Source of the DNA: Janthinobacterium sp. 344
Lineage (GTDB): Bacteria > Pseudomonadota > Gammaproteobacteria > Burkholderiales > Burkholderiaceae_D
Assembly: GCF_900112025.1 (NCBI RefSeq)
Contig: NZ_FOKL01000001.1
Coordinates: 1,169,084 to 1,233,083 of the forward strand
Direction of reading: 5' to 3'
Length of the DNA stretch: 64,000 nt
The position numbers and the translations under genes are program-made. Below are positions 51,795-60,707 of this stretch, in pieces. The notes under the pieces were generated by a model that worked only from the letters and a program-made list of their open reading frames with translations, was not told the origin of the DNA and made no database searches. Within the stretch, counting starts at the first letter, position 1. Every line of letters begins with the position of its first letter.

Positions 51795-52961
51795 ATGAAA
51801 AGACTGACCCTGAAACCGATGGCGCTCGCGCTGGCCACCCTCTGCCTGGCGCTGGGCGCCGGCGTGGCCCTGTACTCCCCGTCGTCCACGGCGGCCGATG
51901 AGGCCAAAGATAAAAACGCAACGCAAAAGCCCGCGCTGACCGTCACCACGGCCAAGCCGCAGACGGCCAGCCTGCCCATCAAGCTGAGCGCCAACGGCAA
52001 CGTGGCCGCCTGGCAGGAAGCCGTCATCGGCAGCGAATCGAACGGCTTGCGCCTCACCGAGGTCCGCGTGAATGTCGGCGACGTCGTGCGCGCCGGCCAG
52101 GTGCTGGCCGTGTTCTCGAACGACACGGTGAACGCCGACGTGGCGCAAGCCAAGGCCGCCGTGCTGGAAGCGGAGGCGAATGCCGCCGAAGCCTCCGCCA
52201 ACGCGCAGCGCGCCCGCTCGCTGCAAAGCACGGGCGCCATCAGCGCGCAGCAGATCAGCCAGTACCTGACGGCCGAACAGACGGCCAACGCGCGCATCGC
52301 ATCAAGCAAGGCGCAGCTGGCATCGCAGCAGCTGCGCCTGAAATACACGCAGGTGCTGGCACCCGACAGCGGCGTCATCTCCTCGCGTTCGGCCACCGTC
52401 GGCTCCGTGGTGGGCGCCGGCACGGAACTGTTTCGCATGATCCGCCAGGGGCGCCTGGAATGGCGCGCCGAGGTGACGGCCACCGAGCTGCTGAACCTGA
52501 AGCCGGGCACCCTGGCGCAGGTGAAGGCGGCCAATGGCAGCGTCCTCACAGGCAAGGTGCGCATGATCGCCCCCACCGTCGATCCGCAAACGCGCTCGGC
52601 CCTCGTCTACGTGGACCTGCCGGCCAGCACGGGCACGAACGCGCCGTTCAAGGCCGGCATGTACGCCAGCGGCGAATTCGAACTGGGCACGTCGGGCGCG
52701 CTGACCGTGCCGCAGCAGGCCATCGCCGTGCGCGATGGCTTCAGCTATGTCTTCCGCCTCAATCCCGACCAGCGCGTCAGCCAGATCAAGGTGCAGCCGG
52801 GACGCCGGCTGACGGACCGCATCGAGATCATGAAAGGCATCACGGCCGACACCACCATCGTCGTCAGCGGCGCCGGCTTCCTCAATGACGGTGATTTGGT
52901 TCGCAATGTGCAGGCTCCGGCACCGGCCAGGCCTGCCGTCGCCCAGGCAGCGAAAAAGTAA
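51795..52961 (+). CDS. RND efflux periplasmic adaptor (membrane fusion protein)
   Basis: A 388-residue adaptor. The N-terminal hydrophobic segment (LALATLCLALGAGVALY) is a signal or anchor. A split lipoyl domain is at about 65-100 and 178-205 (ANGNVAAWQEAVIGSE, LTEVRVNVGDVVRAGQVLAVF, YTQVLAPDSGVISSRSATVGSVV), with a short helical hairpin between, then beta-barrel and membrane-proximal domains (ATELLNLKPGTLAQVKAANG, ALTVPQQAIAVRDG). It bridges the pump at 52971 and the channel at 50327. Confidence 0.92.
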   Translation: MKRLTLKPMALALATLCLALGAGVALYSPSSTAADEAKDKNATQKPALTVTTAKPQTASLPIKLSANGNVAAWQEAVIGSESNGLRLTEVRVNVGDVVRAGQVLAVFSNDTVNADVAQAKAAVLEAEANAAEASANAQRARSLQSTGAISAQQISQYLTAEQTANARIASSKAQLASQQLRLKYTQVLAPDSGVISSRSATVGSVVGAGTELFRMIRQGRLEWRAEVTATELLNLKPGTLAQVKAANGSVLTGKVRMIAPTVDPQTRSALVYVDLPASTGTNAPFKAGMYASGEFELGTSGALTVPQQAIAVRDGFSYVFRLNPDQRVSQIKVQPGRRLTDRIEIMKGITADTTIVVSGAGFLNDGDLVRNVQAPAPARPAVAQAAKK

Positions 52962-52970
52962 GGAGAGGCC

Positions 52971-55900
52971 ATGAATTTTTCCTCCCTCTCGATCAAGAAC
53001 CCGATCCCGGCCATCATGCTGTTCGCGCTGCTGACCCTGGCCGGCCTGCTGGCTTACAAGGCCAACCCGGTGCAGGATTTCCCCGACATCGAACTGCCCA
53101 TCGTCACCGTCAGCGCCGTGCTGCCGGGCGCCGCGCCGGCGCAACTGGAAACGGAAGTGGCGCGCAAGATCGAAGACTCCGTCGCCACACTGCAAGGCGT
53201 CAAAAACATCTATACCAAGGTGCTCGATGGCGTGGTCACGGTGACCGTCGAATTCATCCTGGAAAAGCAGATCGCCGAAGCCGTCAACGACGTGCGCGAC
53301 GCCGTCGCCCGCGTCAAGGCGGACATGCCGGCCGAGCTGCGCGACCCCACCGTCACCAAGGCGTCCACGGCCGGGCGCGTGGTGCTGACCTTCATCGCCA
53401 CGGCGAAACCCGGCGTCGACAATCCGCTCGATGCGCCCGACCTGTCCTGGTACGTCGACAACACGGTGGCCAAGCGCCTGCTGACGGTGCCCGGCGTGGG
53501 CGCCGTGACCCGCGTGGGCGGCGTCTACCGCGAGATCCAGGTGGAACTCGACGAGGCGCGCATGGCGGCGCTGAAGGTGTCGGCGCTCGACGTGTCGCGC
53601 CAGCTGCGGCTGGTGCAGCGCGAAGCGCCCGGCGGCCGGGGCGACGTCAGCGGCGCCGAACAGTCGGTGCGCACCATCGCCACCGTCAAGACGGCCGATG
53701 AACTGGCCAAGATCGACATTCCCCTGCCGGACGGGCGCCACGTGCGCCTGGAGCAGGTCGCCACCGTGCGCGACACCATCGCCGAGCCGCGCGCGCTGGC
53801 CGAGCAGGATGGCAAGACCGTCGTCGCCTTCGAAGTGTTCCGCACCAAGGGCGCCAGCGAAGTGGCCGTCGCCAAGGGCGCGCGCGCCGCCATCGCCGAC
53901 CTGCAGAAGGAAAACCCCAGCGTGGTGCTGCAGCAGTCGATCGACAATGCCTTCCCCGTCGAGGAAAACTTCGACGGCTCGATGGAGCTGCTGTACGAAG
54001 GCGCGCTGCTGGCCGTGCTGGTGGTGTGGTGGTTCCTGCGCGACTGGCGCGCCACCCTGGTGGCCGCCGCCGCCCTGCCCCTGTCGGTGATGCCGGCGTT
54101 CCTCGGCATCTACTGGTTCGGCTACACGCTCAACACCGTCACCCTGCTGTCGCTGGCCCTGGTGGTCGGCGTACTGGTCGACGACGCCATCGTGGAAATC
54201 GAAAACATCGAGCGCCATCTGCGCATGGGCAAGTCGCCGATGGAAGCGGCCATGGAAGCGGCCGACGAAATCGGCATGGCGGTGATCGCCACCACCTTCG
54301 CGCTGGTCGCCGTGTTCCTGCCGACGGCGTTCATGAGCGGCATTCCCGGCCTGTTCTTCAAGCAGTTCGGCTGGACCGCCGTGCTGGCCGTGCTGGCGTC
54401 GCTGGTGGTGGCGCGGCTGCTCACGCCGATGATGGCGGCGTACATCTTGAAACCGCTGCCGCACAAGGAAGAAAAGGATGGCTGGCTGATGACGCGCTAC
54501 CTGACCGTCATGCGCTGGTGCCTGAGGCACCGCGGCATCACGGCCATCGCCTCGGCCCTGTTCTTTGTCGGCTCGATCCTGCTCGTGCCGCTGCTGCCGA
54601 CGGGCTTCGTGCCGGCCGCCGACCGCGCGCAGACGCAGATCAACCTGGAACTGCCACCCGGCTCCACCCTGGCGGAAACCCAGGCCGTGGCGGCCATGGC
54701 GCGCAATGCGGCCATGCAGATTCCCGGCATCCAGGGCGTCTTCAGTTCGATCGGCGGCGGCTCCAGCGGCGACGCCTTCGCCCCCGGCGCGGCGGCCGAG
54801 GCGCGCCGCGCCGTGCTGACATTGACCACCGTGCACCGCACCGACCGCAAGGAATCGATGGCCGGCCTGGAAACGCAGCTGCGCCACAAGCTCGATGCGA
54901 TTCCCGGCGCCCGCTTCACGGTGGGACCGCCCGACACGGGCGTCAAGATGCAGCTGGTGCTGCGTTCGGAAGACCCGGTGGCGCTGATGGAAGCGGCGCA
55001 AAAGGTCGAGCGCGAACTGCGCGGCCTGAAAGGCATCGGCAACGTCAATTCCAGCGCGTCTCTCGTGCGCCCGGAAATCATCGTGCGGCCCGATTTTGCC
55101 AGGGCGGCCGACCTGGGCGTGACGGCGGCGGCCATCGGCGAAACCGTGCGCGTGGCCACGGCGGGCGACTACGATACGGACCTGACCAAAATGAACCTGC
55201 CCGAGCGGCAAGTGCCGATCCGCGTCAAGCTGCCCGACAGCGTGCGCGCCGACCTGGCCGCCATCGAACGCCTGACCGTGCCCGGCAAGAATGGCCCTGT
55301 GCGCCTGGCGAACGTGGCCACCGTGACGATGGAAAGCGGTCCGGCGCAGATCGACCGCCTGAACCGCAGCCGCAACGTGACCCTCGACGTGGAACTCGGT
55401 TCGCGCACCCTGGGCGAATTGAACGAGGAAGCGCGCGCGCTGCCGTCGATGAAGAACTTGCCGCCTGCCGTGAAGATCGCCGAACTGGGCGACGCGCAGG
55501 AAATGGCCTCGCTGTTCGCCAGCTTCGGCCTGGCCATGCTGATCGGCGTGCTGTGCATCTACTGCGTGCTGGTGCTGCTGTTCAAGGACTTCATGCAGCC
55601 GATGACCATCCTGGCGGCCCTGCCGCTGTCGATCGGCGGCGCCTTCGTGGCCCTGCTGATCACGGGCAGCGCGCTGTCGATGCCGTCGATGATCGGCCTG
55701 ATCATGCTGATGGGGATCGTCACGAAGAACTCGATCCTGCTGGTCGACTATGCGATCCTGGCGCGCCAGGCGGGCATGAACCGCTTCGACGCGCTGGTCG
55801 ACGCCTGCCACAAGCGCAGCCGGCCGATCCTGATGACGACCATCGCCATGGGCGCCGGCATGATGCCGCTGGCGCTGGGCTGGGGCGCCGATCCCAGCTT

Positions 55901-56087
55901 CCGCTCGCCGATGGCCATCACCGTCATCGGCGGCCTGATCACCTCGACCTTGTTGAGCCTGCTGGTGGTGCCGGCCGTCTTCACCTACATCGACGACCTG
56001 GAGCACCTGCTCAAGCGCGGCATGGCGAAACTGCGCCGACACAAGGCGCCGGCGCGGCGCGATGACGCGGTGGTGCTGGAAAAGTAA
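52971..56087 (+). CDS. RND efflux pump, inner-membrane transporter
   Basis: A 1038-residue proton-driven exporter of the HAE/AcrB-type family, with 12 transmembrane helices and two large periplasmic loops. Proton-relay acidic residues are in helix 4 (LVVGVLVDDAIVEIENIERHL, about 400-420). The N-terminus MNFSSLSIKNPIPAIMLFALL and QDFPDIELPIVTVSAVLPGAAPAQLETEVARKIE are typical. AAGGAGAGG lies before the ATG. It is the last gene of the TetR-OMF-MFP-RND operon. Substrate range is unknown; drugs, solvents or an endogenous metabolite are possible. Confidence 0.93.
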   Translation: MNFSSLSIKNPIPAIMLFALLTLAGLLAYKANPVQDFPDIELPIVTVSAVLPGAAPAQLETEVARKIEDSVATLQGVKNIYTKVLDGVVTVTVEFILEKQIAEAVNDVRDAVARVKADMPAELRDPTVTKASTAGRVVLTFIATAKPGVDNPLDAPDLSWYVDNTVAKRLLTVPGVGAVTRVGGVYREIQVELDEARMAALKVSALDVSRQLRLVQREAPGGRGDVSGAEQSVRTIATVKTADELAKIDIPLPDGRHVRLEQVATVRDTIAEPRALAEQDGKTVVAFEVFRTKGASEVAVAKGARAAIADLQKENPSVVLQQSIDNAFPVEENFDGSMELLYEGALLAVLVVWWFLRDWRATLVAAAALPLSVMPAFLGIYWFGYTLNTVTLLSLALVVGVLVDDAIVEIENIERHLRMGKSPMEAAMEAADEIGMAVIATTFALVAVFLPTAFMSGIPGLFFKQFGWTAVLAVLASLVVARLLTPMMAAYILKPLPHKEEKDGWLMTRYLTVMRWCLRHRGITAIASALFFVGSILLVPLLPTGFVPAADRAQTQINLELPPGSTLAETQAVAAMARNAAMQIPGIQGVFSSIGGGSSGDAFAPGAAAEARRAVLTLTTVHRTDRKESMAGLETQLRHKLDAIPGARFTVGPPDTGVKMQLVLRSEDPVALMEAAQKVERELRGLKGIGNVNSSASLVRPEIIVRPDFARAADLGVTAAAIGETVRVATAGDYDTDLTKMNLPERQVPIRVKLPDSVRADLAAIERLTVPGKNGPVRLANVATVTMESGPAQIDRLNRSRNVTLDVELGSRTLGELNEEARALPSMKNLPPAVKIAELGDAQEMASLFASFGLAMLIGVLCIYCVLVLLFKDFMQPMTILAALPLSIGGAFVALLITGSALSMPSMIGLIMLMGIVTKNSILLVDYAILARQAGMNRFDALVDACHKRSRPILMTTIAMGAGMMPLALGWGADPSFRSPMAITVIGGLITSTLLSLLVVPAVFTYIDDLEHLLKRGMAKLRRHKAPARRDDAVVLEK

Positions 56088-56125
56088 GCGCCACGGCAAA
56101 CGGCAAAATCGCCCCCTGCGGGCAA

Positions 56126-56167
56126 GGAAGCGAGGCGGCGGCCAACAGGCCGCGCTCCCTCGCTTCC
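56126..56167 (+). terminator. Long hairpin after the RND operon
   Basis: GGAAGCGAGG (56126-56135) pairs perfectly with CCTCGCTTCC (56158-56167), and inside it GCGGCC pairs with GGCCGC around the loop AACA. No U-run follows, so it may stabilise the mRNA end or act with Rho. Confidence 0.5.
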
Positions 56168-56218
56168 ATCTATCTGGCATACTGCGCCCATTCTCCATGA
56201 ACGCATTCTGCCCTGCCT

Positions 56219-57217
56219 ATGAATTACCGCACCCCGCTCACCCTGCTACTGGCCACCAGCCTGCTCGGCGCCTGTTCGAACAAGACCGCTCCTGCCAGCG
56301 CCAGCGTGGCCGACTCGGCAGCCGACGTGGCCGCCAGCGCGCCTGCCAGCGCCGACGATGCCGCATCGGCCGCATCGGACGCAGCATCTGATGCCGTGCG
56401 CCCGCCCGTCGCCACCGCAGCCAAGACGGAAGACATGAACACGCCCGAGGCGCGCGAGCGCGAAGCGGGCATGATGCGCGCCGTCTTCGGCAAGGAATAC
56501 CGCGACGACAGCGACGATGCGCTGGCCGACCTGCCCGACCCGGACAAGCATATCGACAAGCTCAGTTACGTGGTCAGCGCCGTCAGCCACAAGGTGCTGC
56601 CCGATGGCCGCGCCATCCTGGTGGCGAATGCGGAGACGGCCAACACGGAAGGCACGGCCGAATCGGCGCACGCGTCATCAGGACTGCTGAACGTCTTTTT
56701 CCTGGCGCCCAAGGGCCAGCCGGGCGATGGCCAGTGGAAGGTCGTGAAACGGCTGGAAAACATCGCCGCCCTCGGTTCATCGGGGCAGCTTGGGGAAGTC
56801 CACTGGGTCACGCTGGGGGCGAACAAGCCGGGCCTGGCGATCCGCCATGGCTACACGGGCCAGGGCTACACGATCACGCAACTGGCGCTGTTTGAAATCG
56901 GCGATGGCAAGGTCACGGCGCTCGATGGCGGCATCGACCTGTACTCGGACAATATGGGCGCCTGCACGCCGGACATGGATGAATGCTGGCTGGTCGACGG
57001 AAGCTGGCGCTTCGCACCCGCGCGCGACGGCGGCGCCTACGACGACCTGCTGATCGACTTCAAGGGTTCTTCCGAGAAGATCAAGCCCGGCGCCACCGTC
57101 AAGCCGGACCAGGACCCGCCGCGCATCGCCACGCCCTTGAATGGCCACGCGCGCTATGCCTTCGATGGCAAGGGCTATAAGCTGGTCGAAGGAAAGAATC
57201 CCGTGCCGGGTATTTAA
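56219..57217 (+). CDS. Lipoprotein of unknown function
   Basis: A 332-residue lipoprotein that I cannot name. The signal TPLTLLLATSLLGAC ends in a lipobox LGAC (about 16-19). Residues 22-65 are a low-complexity Ala/Ser/Asp linker, followed by a globular domain (about 95-320) with beta-propeller-like features (VHWVTLGANKPGLAIRHGYTGQGYTITQLALFEIGDGKVTAL, SDNMGACTPDMDECWLVDGSWRFAP) and two cysteines that may form a disulfide. It probably sits on the periplasmic side of the outer membrane. Confidence 0.8.
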   Translation: MNYRTPLTLLLATSLLGACSNKTAPASASVADSAADVAASAPASADDAASAASDAASDAVRPPVATAAKTEDMNTPEAREREAGMMRAVFGKEYRDDSDDALADLPDPDKHIDKLSYVVSAVSHKVLPDGRAILVANAETANTEGTAESAHASSGLLNVFFLAPKGQPGDGQWKVVKRLENIAALGSSGQLGEVHWVTLGANKPGLAIRHGYTGQGYTITQLALFEIGDGKVTALDGGIDLYSDNMGACTPDMDECWLVDGSWRFAPARDGGAYDDLLIDFKGSSEKIKPGATVKPDQDPPRIATPLNGHARYAFDGKGYKLVEGKNPVPGI

Positions 57218-57218
57218 T

Positions 57219-57258
57219 GGGGCCAGACCCTGGGGCCAGACCCGCCGGGTCCGACCCC
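57219..57258. repeat. Degenerate palindrome with duplicated GGGGCCAGACCC arm
   Basis: GGGGCCAGACCC occurs twice in tandem (57219-57230, 57232-57243) and faces GGGTCCGACCCC (57247-57258) across GCC, pairing at 10 of 12 positions. It is the same element type as 19758-19784 and begins 2 nt after the lipoprotein stop, between converging genes, where it could terminate transcription. Confidence 0.65.
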
Positions 57259-57269
57259 ACGCAAGCGAG

Positions 57270-58010
57270 CTACTTGCGCGCCGCCTCCAGGCGCGCCAGC
57301 AGCGGCGCATACATGTCGCGCGTATGGCTGCTCCAGCGGGCCATGGCGCTGTCGATATCGAGCAGCAGGCGTTCCGACAATACCTTGTCGCCCTGCCGCA
57401 GCGCCCAGATCGCGCATTCGGCGCGGCACTCGAAACTGTTGTAGCGCGTCAGCGCATCGTCGAATTCCGCTTTCGCCTCCGCCTGGCGCCCGCTTTGCGC
57501 CAGCGCGCGCGCCGTCAGCAGGGACACCATCTCGGGACGAAAATGGATGTCGCTGCGGCGGATGAATGCCAGGTGCGTCAGCGCTTCGGCGCCCCGCTCG
57601 CACTCCAGGTAGGCGCGCGCCGCGCCCAGGCGGATTTCCAGGTCAGATGAAAACGCGCCCTGCAGGCACGCTTCATACGTCGCTGCCGCCTCTTGCGGGT
57701 TGCCCGCTTCGAGCAGCGCGCTGGCCAGGCGCATCTGGTTCTGCGCCGTCGGCGTGTAGTCGAAGGCGGCTTTCGCCTCGCGCAACTCGCGGTTCGGATC
57801 GAGCACCTGCACGGCCACCGACGCCACCTTGCGCGCGCCTTGCGGCAGGCGCGAATTGGGCAGGTAGATGGCGAAGAAATACACCACGCTGCCCAAGAGC
57901 GGGAACATGAATAAAATGAGCAGCCAGTACAGCTGCTGCCCGTTGCGCACCACGTGAATCGCAAAGAAGACCGCGATCAGGATGTGGATGCCTATGCCAA
58001 AAATCGTCAT
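57270..58010 (-). CDS. PLDc_N-type membrane protein with TPR-like repeats
   Basis: A 246-residue protein. Two N-terminal membrane helices (about 3-22 and 27-50: IGIHILIAVFFAIHVV, LYWLLILFMFPLLGSVVYFFAIYLP) carry the PLDc_N signature known from phospholipase-D-like and related membrane proteins. A cytoplasmic tetratricopeptide-like region follows (about 85-235: QNQMRLASALLEAGNPQEAAATYEACLQGAF, IRLGAARAYLECERGAEALTHLAFI). No catalytic HKD motif is present, so it is not a phospholipase. It may be a membrane scaffold. The 109 bp upstream (58011-58119) hold no gene. Confidence 0.8.
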   Translation of the reverse strand: MTIFGIGIHILIAVFFAIHVVRNGQQLYWLLILFMFPLLGSVVYFFAIYLPNSRLPQGARKVASVAVQVLDPNRELREAKAAFDYTPTAQNQMRLASALLEAGNPQEAAATYEACLQGAFSSDLEIRLGAARAYLECERGAEALTHLAFIRRSDIHFRPEMVSLLTARALAQSGRQAEAKAEFDDALTRYNSFECRAECAIWALRQGDKVLSERLLLDIDSAMARWSSHTRDMYAPLLARLEAARK

Positions 58011-58119
58011 GCTTCAACCTCGTTCATTCGTGACGGGAGCGGCCGGCACCATGCCGCCGCTTTCCCTGATGAGAATATTACACTGGCCGCCGCCGCAAGT
58101 AGCGCCGGGCACGCCGGCG

Positions 58120-59511
58120 CTACGGCGCGCTGGCTTGCCAGCCGCCGCCCATGGCCCGGTACAGGTCGACGGAGGAAACAAGAATGCGCGTCTTCAGCTG
58201 CAGCAGGCCCACGTCGGCGCTATAGAGGGTGCGCTGGGCGTCGAGTTCCTCCAGGTAGGAGGCATAGCCATTGCGGTAGCGGTTGTGCGCGATGCGCAGC
58301 GTCTCGGCCGCCGTGGCGCGGCGCGCGTCGTTTTCCACGGCTTGCTGCTGCAGCCGGTAGATGGCGCCCAGGCTGTTCTCCGTTTCGGCGAAAGCATTCC
58401 TCACCACGTTTTCATACGCGTACACCAGCTGGTCGCGCTGCGCGCCCGCCGCATCCGTCTGCGCCTGGACCCTGCCGCCGTCGAACAAGGGGCCGGCCGC
58501 CAGTGCCGTCAAGCGCCACAGGGCCGTCGGCGCATGCAGGAAATCCGTGAGTGTCGTGGCCTGGCCGCCACCCACGGCCGTCAGTTTGAACGACGGCAGC
58601 AGCTGGTCGCGCGTGGCCGCCAGGCTGGCGTTGGCGGCCGCCAGATTGTGTTCCGCGCGCGCGATGTCGGGCCGGCGGCGCAGCAGTTCGGATGGCAGCC
58701 CCGCCGGCACGGAGGGCGCAGTCAGTTGCGCCAGCGGCATGCCGCGCGCGATGGGGCCGGGATTGCCGCCGACCAGCACGGCGAGCGCGTTTTCCTGTTC
58801 AAAAATCTGCCGCTGCAGCTGCGGCACCTGCTCGGCCGCCGCATGGTATTCCGACTGCGCCTGCAGCCATTCCAGGCGCGAGCTGTAGCCCACCTCGAAC
58901 TGCTTGCGGGCCAGCTCGCGCGACTGTTCGCGCAGCTGCAGGGTCGATTGCGTCAGCGCCAGCTGCGCATCGAGGCCGCGCAGATTCAGGTAGGCCGTGG
59001 CCACGCTGGCGGCGATCGACAGGGCCGCCGCATCGAGGCTGGCCTGCTCGGCGCGGTAGCTTTCGCCCGCCGCGTCGCTGAGCTTGGCCAGGCGGCCCCA
59101 CACATCGATTTCATAGCTGGCCTGCAGTTCAGCCTGGAAGACATTCGTCACATACGGCACGCCGTTGTAGGCCAGGGTGCGCGTGCGCGTGGGCGAGCCA
59201 TCGAAGGCCAGGTTCGGCGCGCGGTTGGCGTCGGCCTGCGCCAGGCGCGCGCGGTATTCCTGCACGCGGGCGCGCGCCACGCGCAAGTCGCCGTTGCGCG
59301 CCAGCGCCTCGCCCACCAGGTCGCTCAGCACGGGGTCGCCAAAGGCCTGCCACCACAGCTGCTCGACATGCGCGCCATCGGCGGTGGCAATCGGCGCCGG
59401 CGCGCGCCAGCCGGACGGCAGCTGCAGGCTCGATGCCGGCTGCGGCGGGGCCTTGGCGGCGCAGCCGGCCAGCGCCAGCGCGCCCGCGAGGATGACATGG
59501 CGGCGTTTCAT
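58120..59511 (-). CDS. Efflux outer-membrane factor (NodT family lipoprotein)
   Basis: A 463-residue TolC-type channel. The signal ends in a lipobox (ALALAGC, about 11-17). Repeats of the family are visible: SYEIDVWGRLAKLSDAAGESYRAEQASLDAAAL and LLRRRPDIARAEHNLAAANASLAATRDQLLPSFKLTA. It closes the EmrB-EmrA-OMF operon and overlaps the adaptor gene by 4 nt. It is only distantly similar to the NodT protein at 50327 and serves the major-facilitator-type pump. Confidence 0.92.
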   Translation of the reverse strand: MKRRHVILAGALALAGCAAKAPPQPASSLQLPSGWRAPAPIATADGAHVEQLWWQAFGDPVLSDLVGEALARNGDLRVARARVQEYRARLAQADANRAPNLAFDGSPTRTRTLAYNGVPYVTNVFQAELQASYEIDVWGRLAKLSDAAGESYRAEQASLDAAALSIAASVATAYLNLRGLDAQLALTQSTLQLREQSRELARKQFEVGYSSRLEWLQAQSEYHAAAEQVPQLQRQIFEQENALAVLVGGNPGPIARGMPLAQLTAPSVPAGLPSELLRRRPDIARAEHNLAAANASLAATRDQLLPSFKLTAVGGGQATTLTDFLHAPTALWRLTALAAGPLFDGGRVQAQTDAAGAQRDQLVYAYENVVRNAFAETENSLGAIYRLQQQAVENDARRATAAETLRIAHNRYRNGYASYLEELDAQRTLYSADVGLLQLKTRILVSSVDLYRAMGGGWQASAP

Positions 59512-60707
59512 GGCTTGGCCTTCGCGGGCGCCTTCTTCGGCGGGGGCGGCGGCGGCGCGGGATTTTCCGCCGAGTCGTTCAACACGGCGGACGTATCGAC
59601 GCTGACCACCACCGACATGCCCGGCAGCAGGCGGCGCGCATTCGCCTGGCCCGGATCGATGCGGATGCGCACGGGAATCCGCTGGGCAATCTTCAGGTAA
59701 TTGCCCGTCGCGTTATCGGCCGGCAGCACGGAAAACTCGGAACCCGTGGCCGGCGAAATGCGCTCGACCTGTCCCGTCAGCACGGCGCCATCGAGGGCGT
59801 CGACGTGGAAGGTGGCGCTTTGCCCTTCCTGCACGCCATTCATCTGCGTTTCCTTGAAATTGGCGATGACCCACATCTGCCGCGGCACCAGCGCCATCAG
59901 CTGCGCGCCCGAATTCACGTAGGCGCCCTGGCGCACCGTCACCTGGCCCAGCTGGCCATCGGAAGGCGCCACGATGCGCGTGTTATCGAGGTCGATCTTC
60001 GCCGCCTTGACGGCTGCCTGCGCGTTCGCCACGGCCGCTTCCAGCGACAGCTTGTTGACCACCACGGAATGCGCGCTTTGCTGGGCGATGTCGAGATTGG
60101 CCCGCGCCTGCGCCAGCGCGGCCGCCATCTGCGCCTGCGCCGCGCGCGACTGGTCGTGTTCGCGCTGCGACAGCGAGCCGTCGGCCACCAGCTGCTCCAC
60201 CCGGTTCAAGTCGGCGCTGGCCTTGCGCGCCTGCGCTTCCGCATTCGCCATCACGGCCTGGCTGACGGCGATGCCCGCCTCCGCGCTGGCCTTTTGCTGC
60301 GTCCAGTTCGACAGCGCCGCCTGCTGCGCGGCCAGTTGCGCCTGCGCCTGTTCATAGCGCTGCTGGTAGATGCGGTCGTCGATGCGCACCAGCAGCTGCC
60401 CTTCCTTGACGTCCATGAAATCCTGCACCGTCACTTCCACGACATAGCCGGACAGCTGGGTGCCGATGATCGTCACCTGCCCCCGCACGGTGGCGTTTTC
60501 CGTCGTCACGATGGGGCTGGTGAACGGCGGCAATCGCCACGCGTACAGCACGATCAGCACCCCCACCAGGGCCACGGCGGCGAAGGCCAGCGCGGACAGC
60601 CACTGATGGCGGCGGTCGGGCTGCGGCGGCGTGGCGCTTGCCGCTGGCGCCGGTGGCGCTGCGGGGACGGCGGGAGCGGAAGGTGGCGTGGTGTTATTGT
60701 CTGTCAT
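59508..60707 (-). CDS. EmrA/HlyD-family efflux adaptor
   Basis: A 399-residue membrane fusion protein with an N-terminal transmembrane helix at about 34-54 (WLSALAFAAVALVGVLIVLYA) preceded by a Pro/Ala-rich cytoplasmic leader. The biotinyl-lipoyl halves (VRGQVTIIGTQLSGYVVEVTVQDFMDVKEGQLLVRIDD and NTRIVAPSDGQLGQVTVRQGAYVNSGAQLMALVP) flank a long coiled coil rich in Gln/Ala (about 115-230). The C-terminus is Pro/Lys-rich (PPPPPPKKAPAKAKP). It overlaps the MFS gene by 14 nt and the OMF gene by 4 nt, so all three are tightly coupled. Confidence 0.91.
   Translation of the reverse strand: MTDNNTTPPSAPAVPAAPPAPAASATPPQPDRRHQWLSALAFAAVALVGVLIVLYAWRLPPFTSPIVTTENATVRGQVTIIGTQLSGYVVEVTVQDFMDVKEGQLLVRIDDRIYQQRYEQAQAQLAAQQAALSNWTQQKASAEAGIAVSQAVMANAEAQARKASADLNRVEQLVADGSLSQREHDQSRAAQAQMAAALAQARANLDIAQQSAHSVVVNKLSLEAAVANAQAAVKAAKIDLDNTRIVAPSDGQLGQVTVRQGAYVNSGAQLMALVPRQMWVIANFKETQMNGVQEGQSATFHVDALDGAVLTGQVERISPATGSEFSVLPADNATGNYLKIAQRIPVRIRIDPGQANARRLLPGMSVVVSVDTSAVLNDSAENPAPPPPPPKKAPAKAKP

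Noticed and set aside
52302-56198. A 1298-codon open frame antisense to the RND pump gene
   Set aside because: It mirrors the codon pattern of a clear plus-strand RND transporter. GC-rich DNA keeps the opposite strand free of stops. Its product is rich in His, Gln, Arg and Gly with no domain.
57270-58010. Phospholipase function suggested by the PLDc_N segment
   Set aside because: There is no HKD catalytic motif; the signature covers only the membrane helices.
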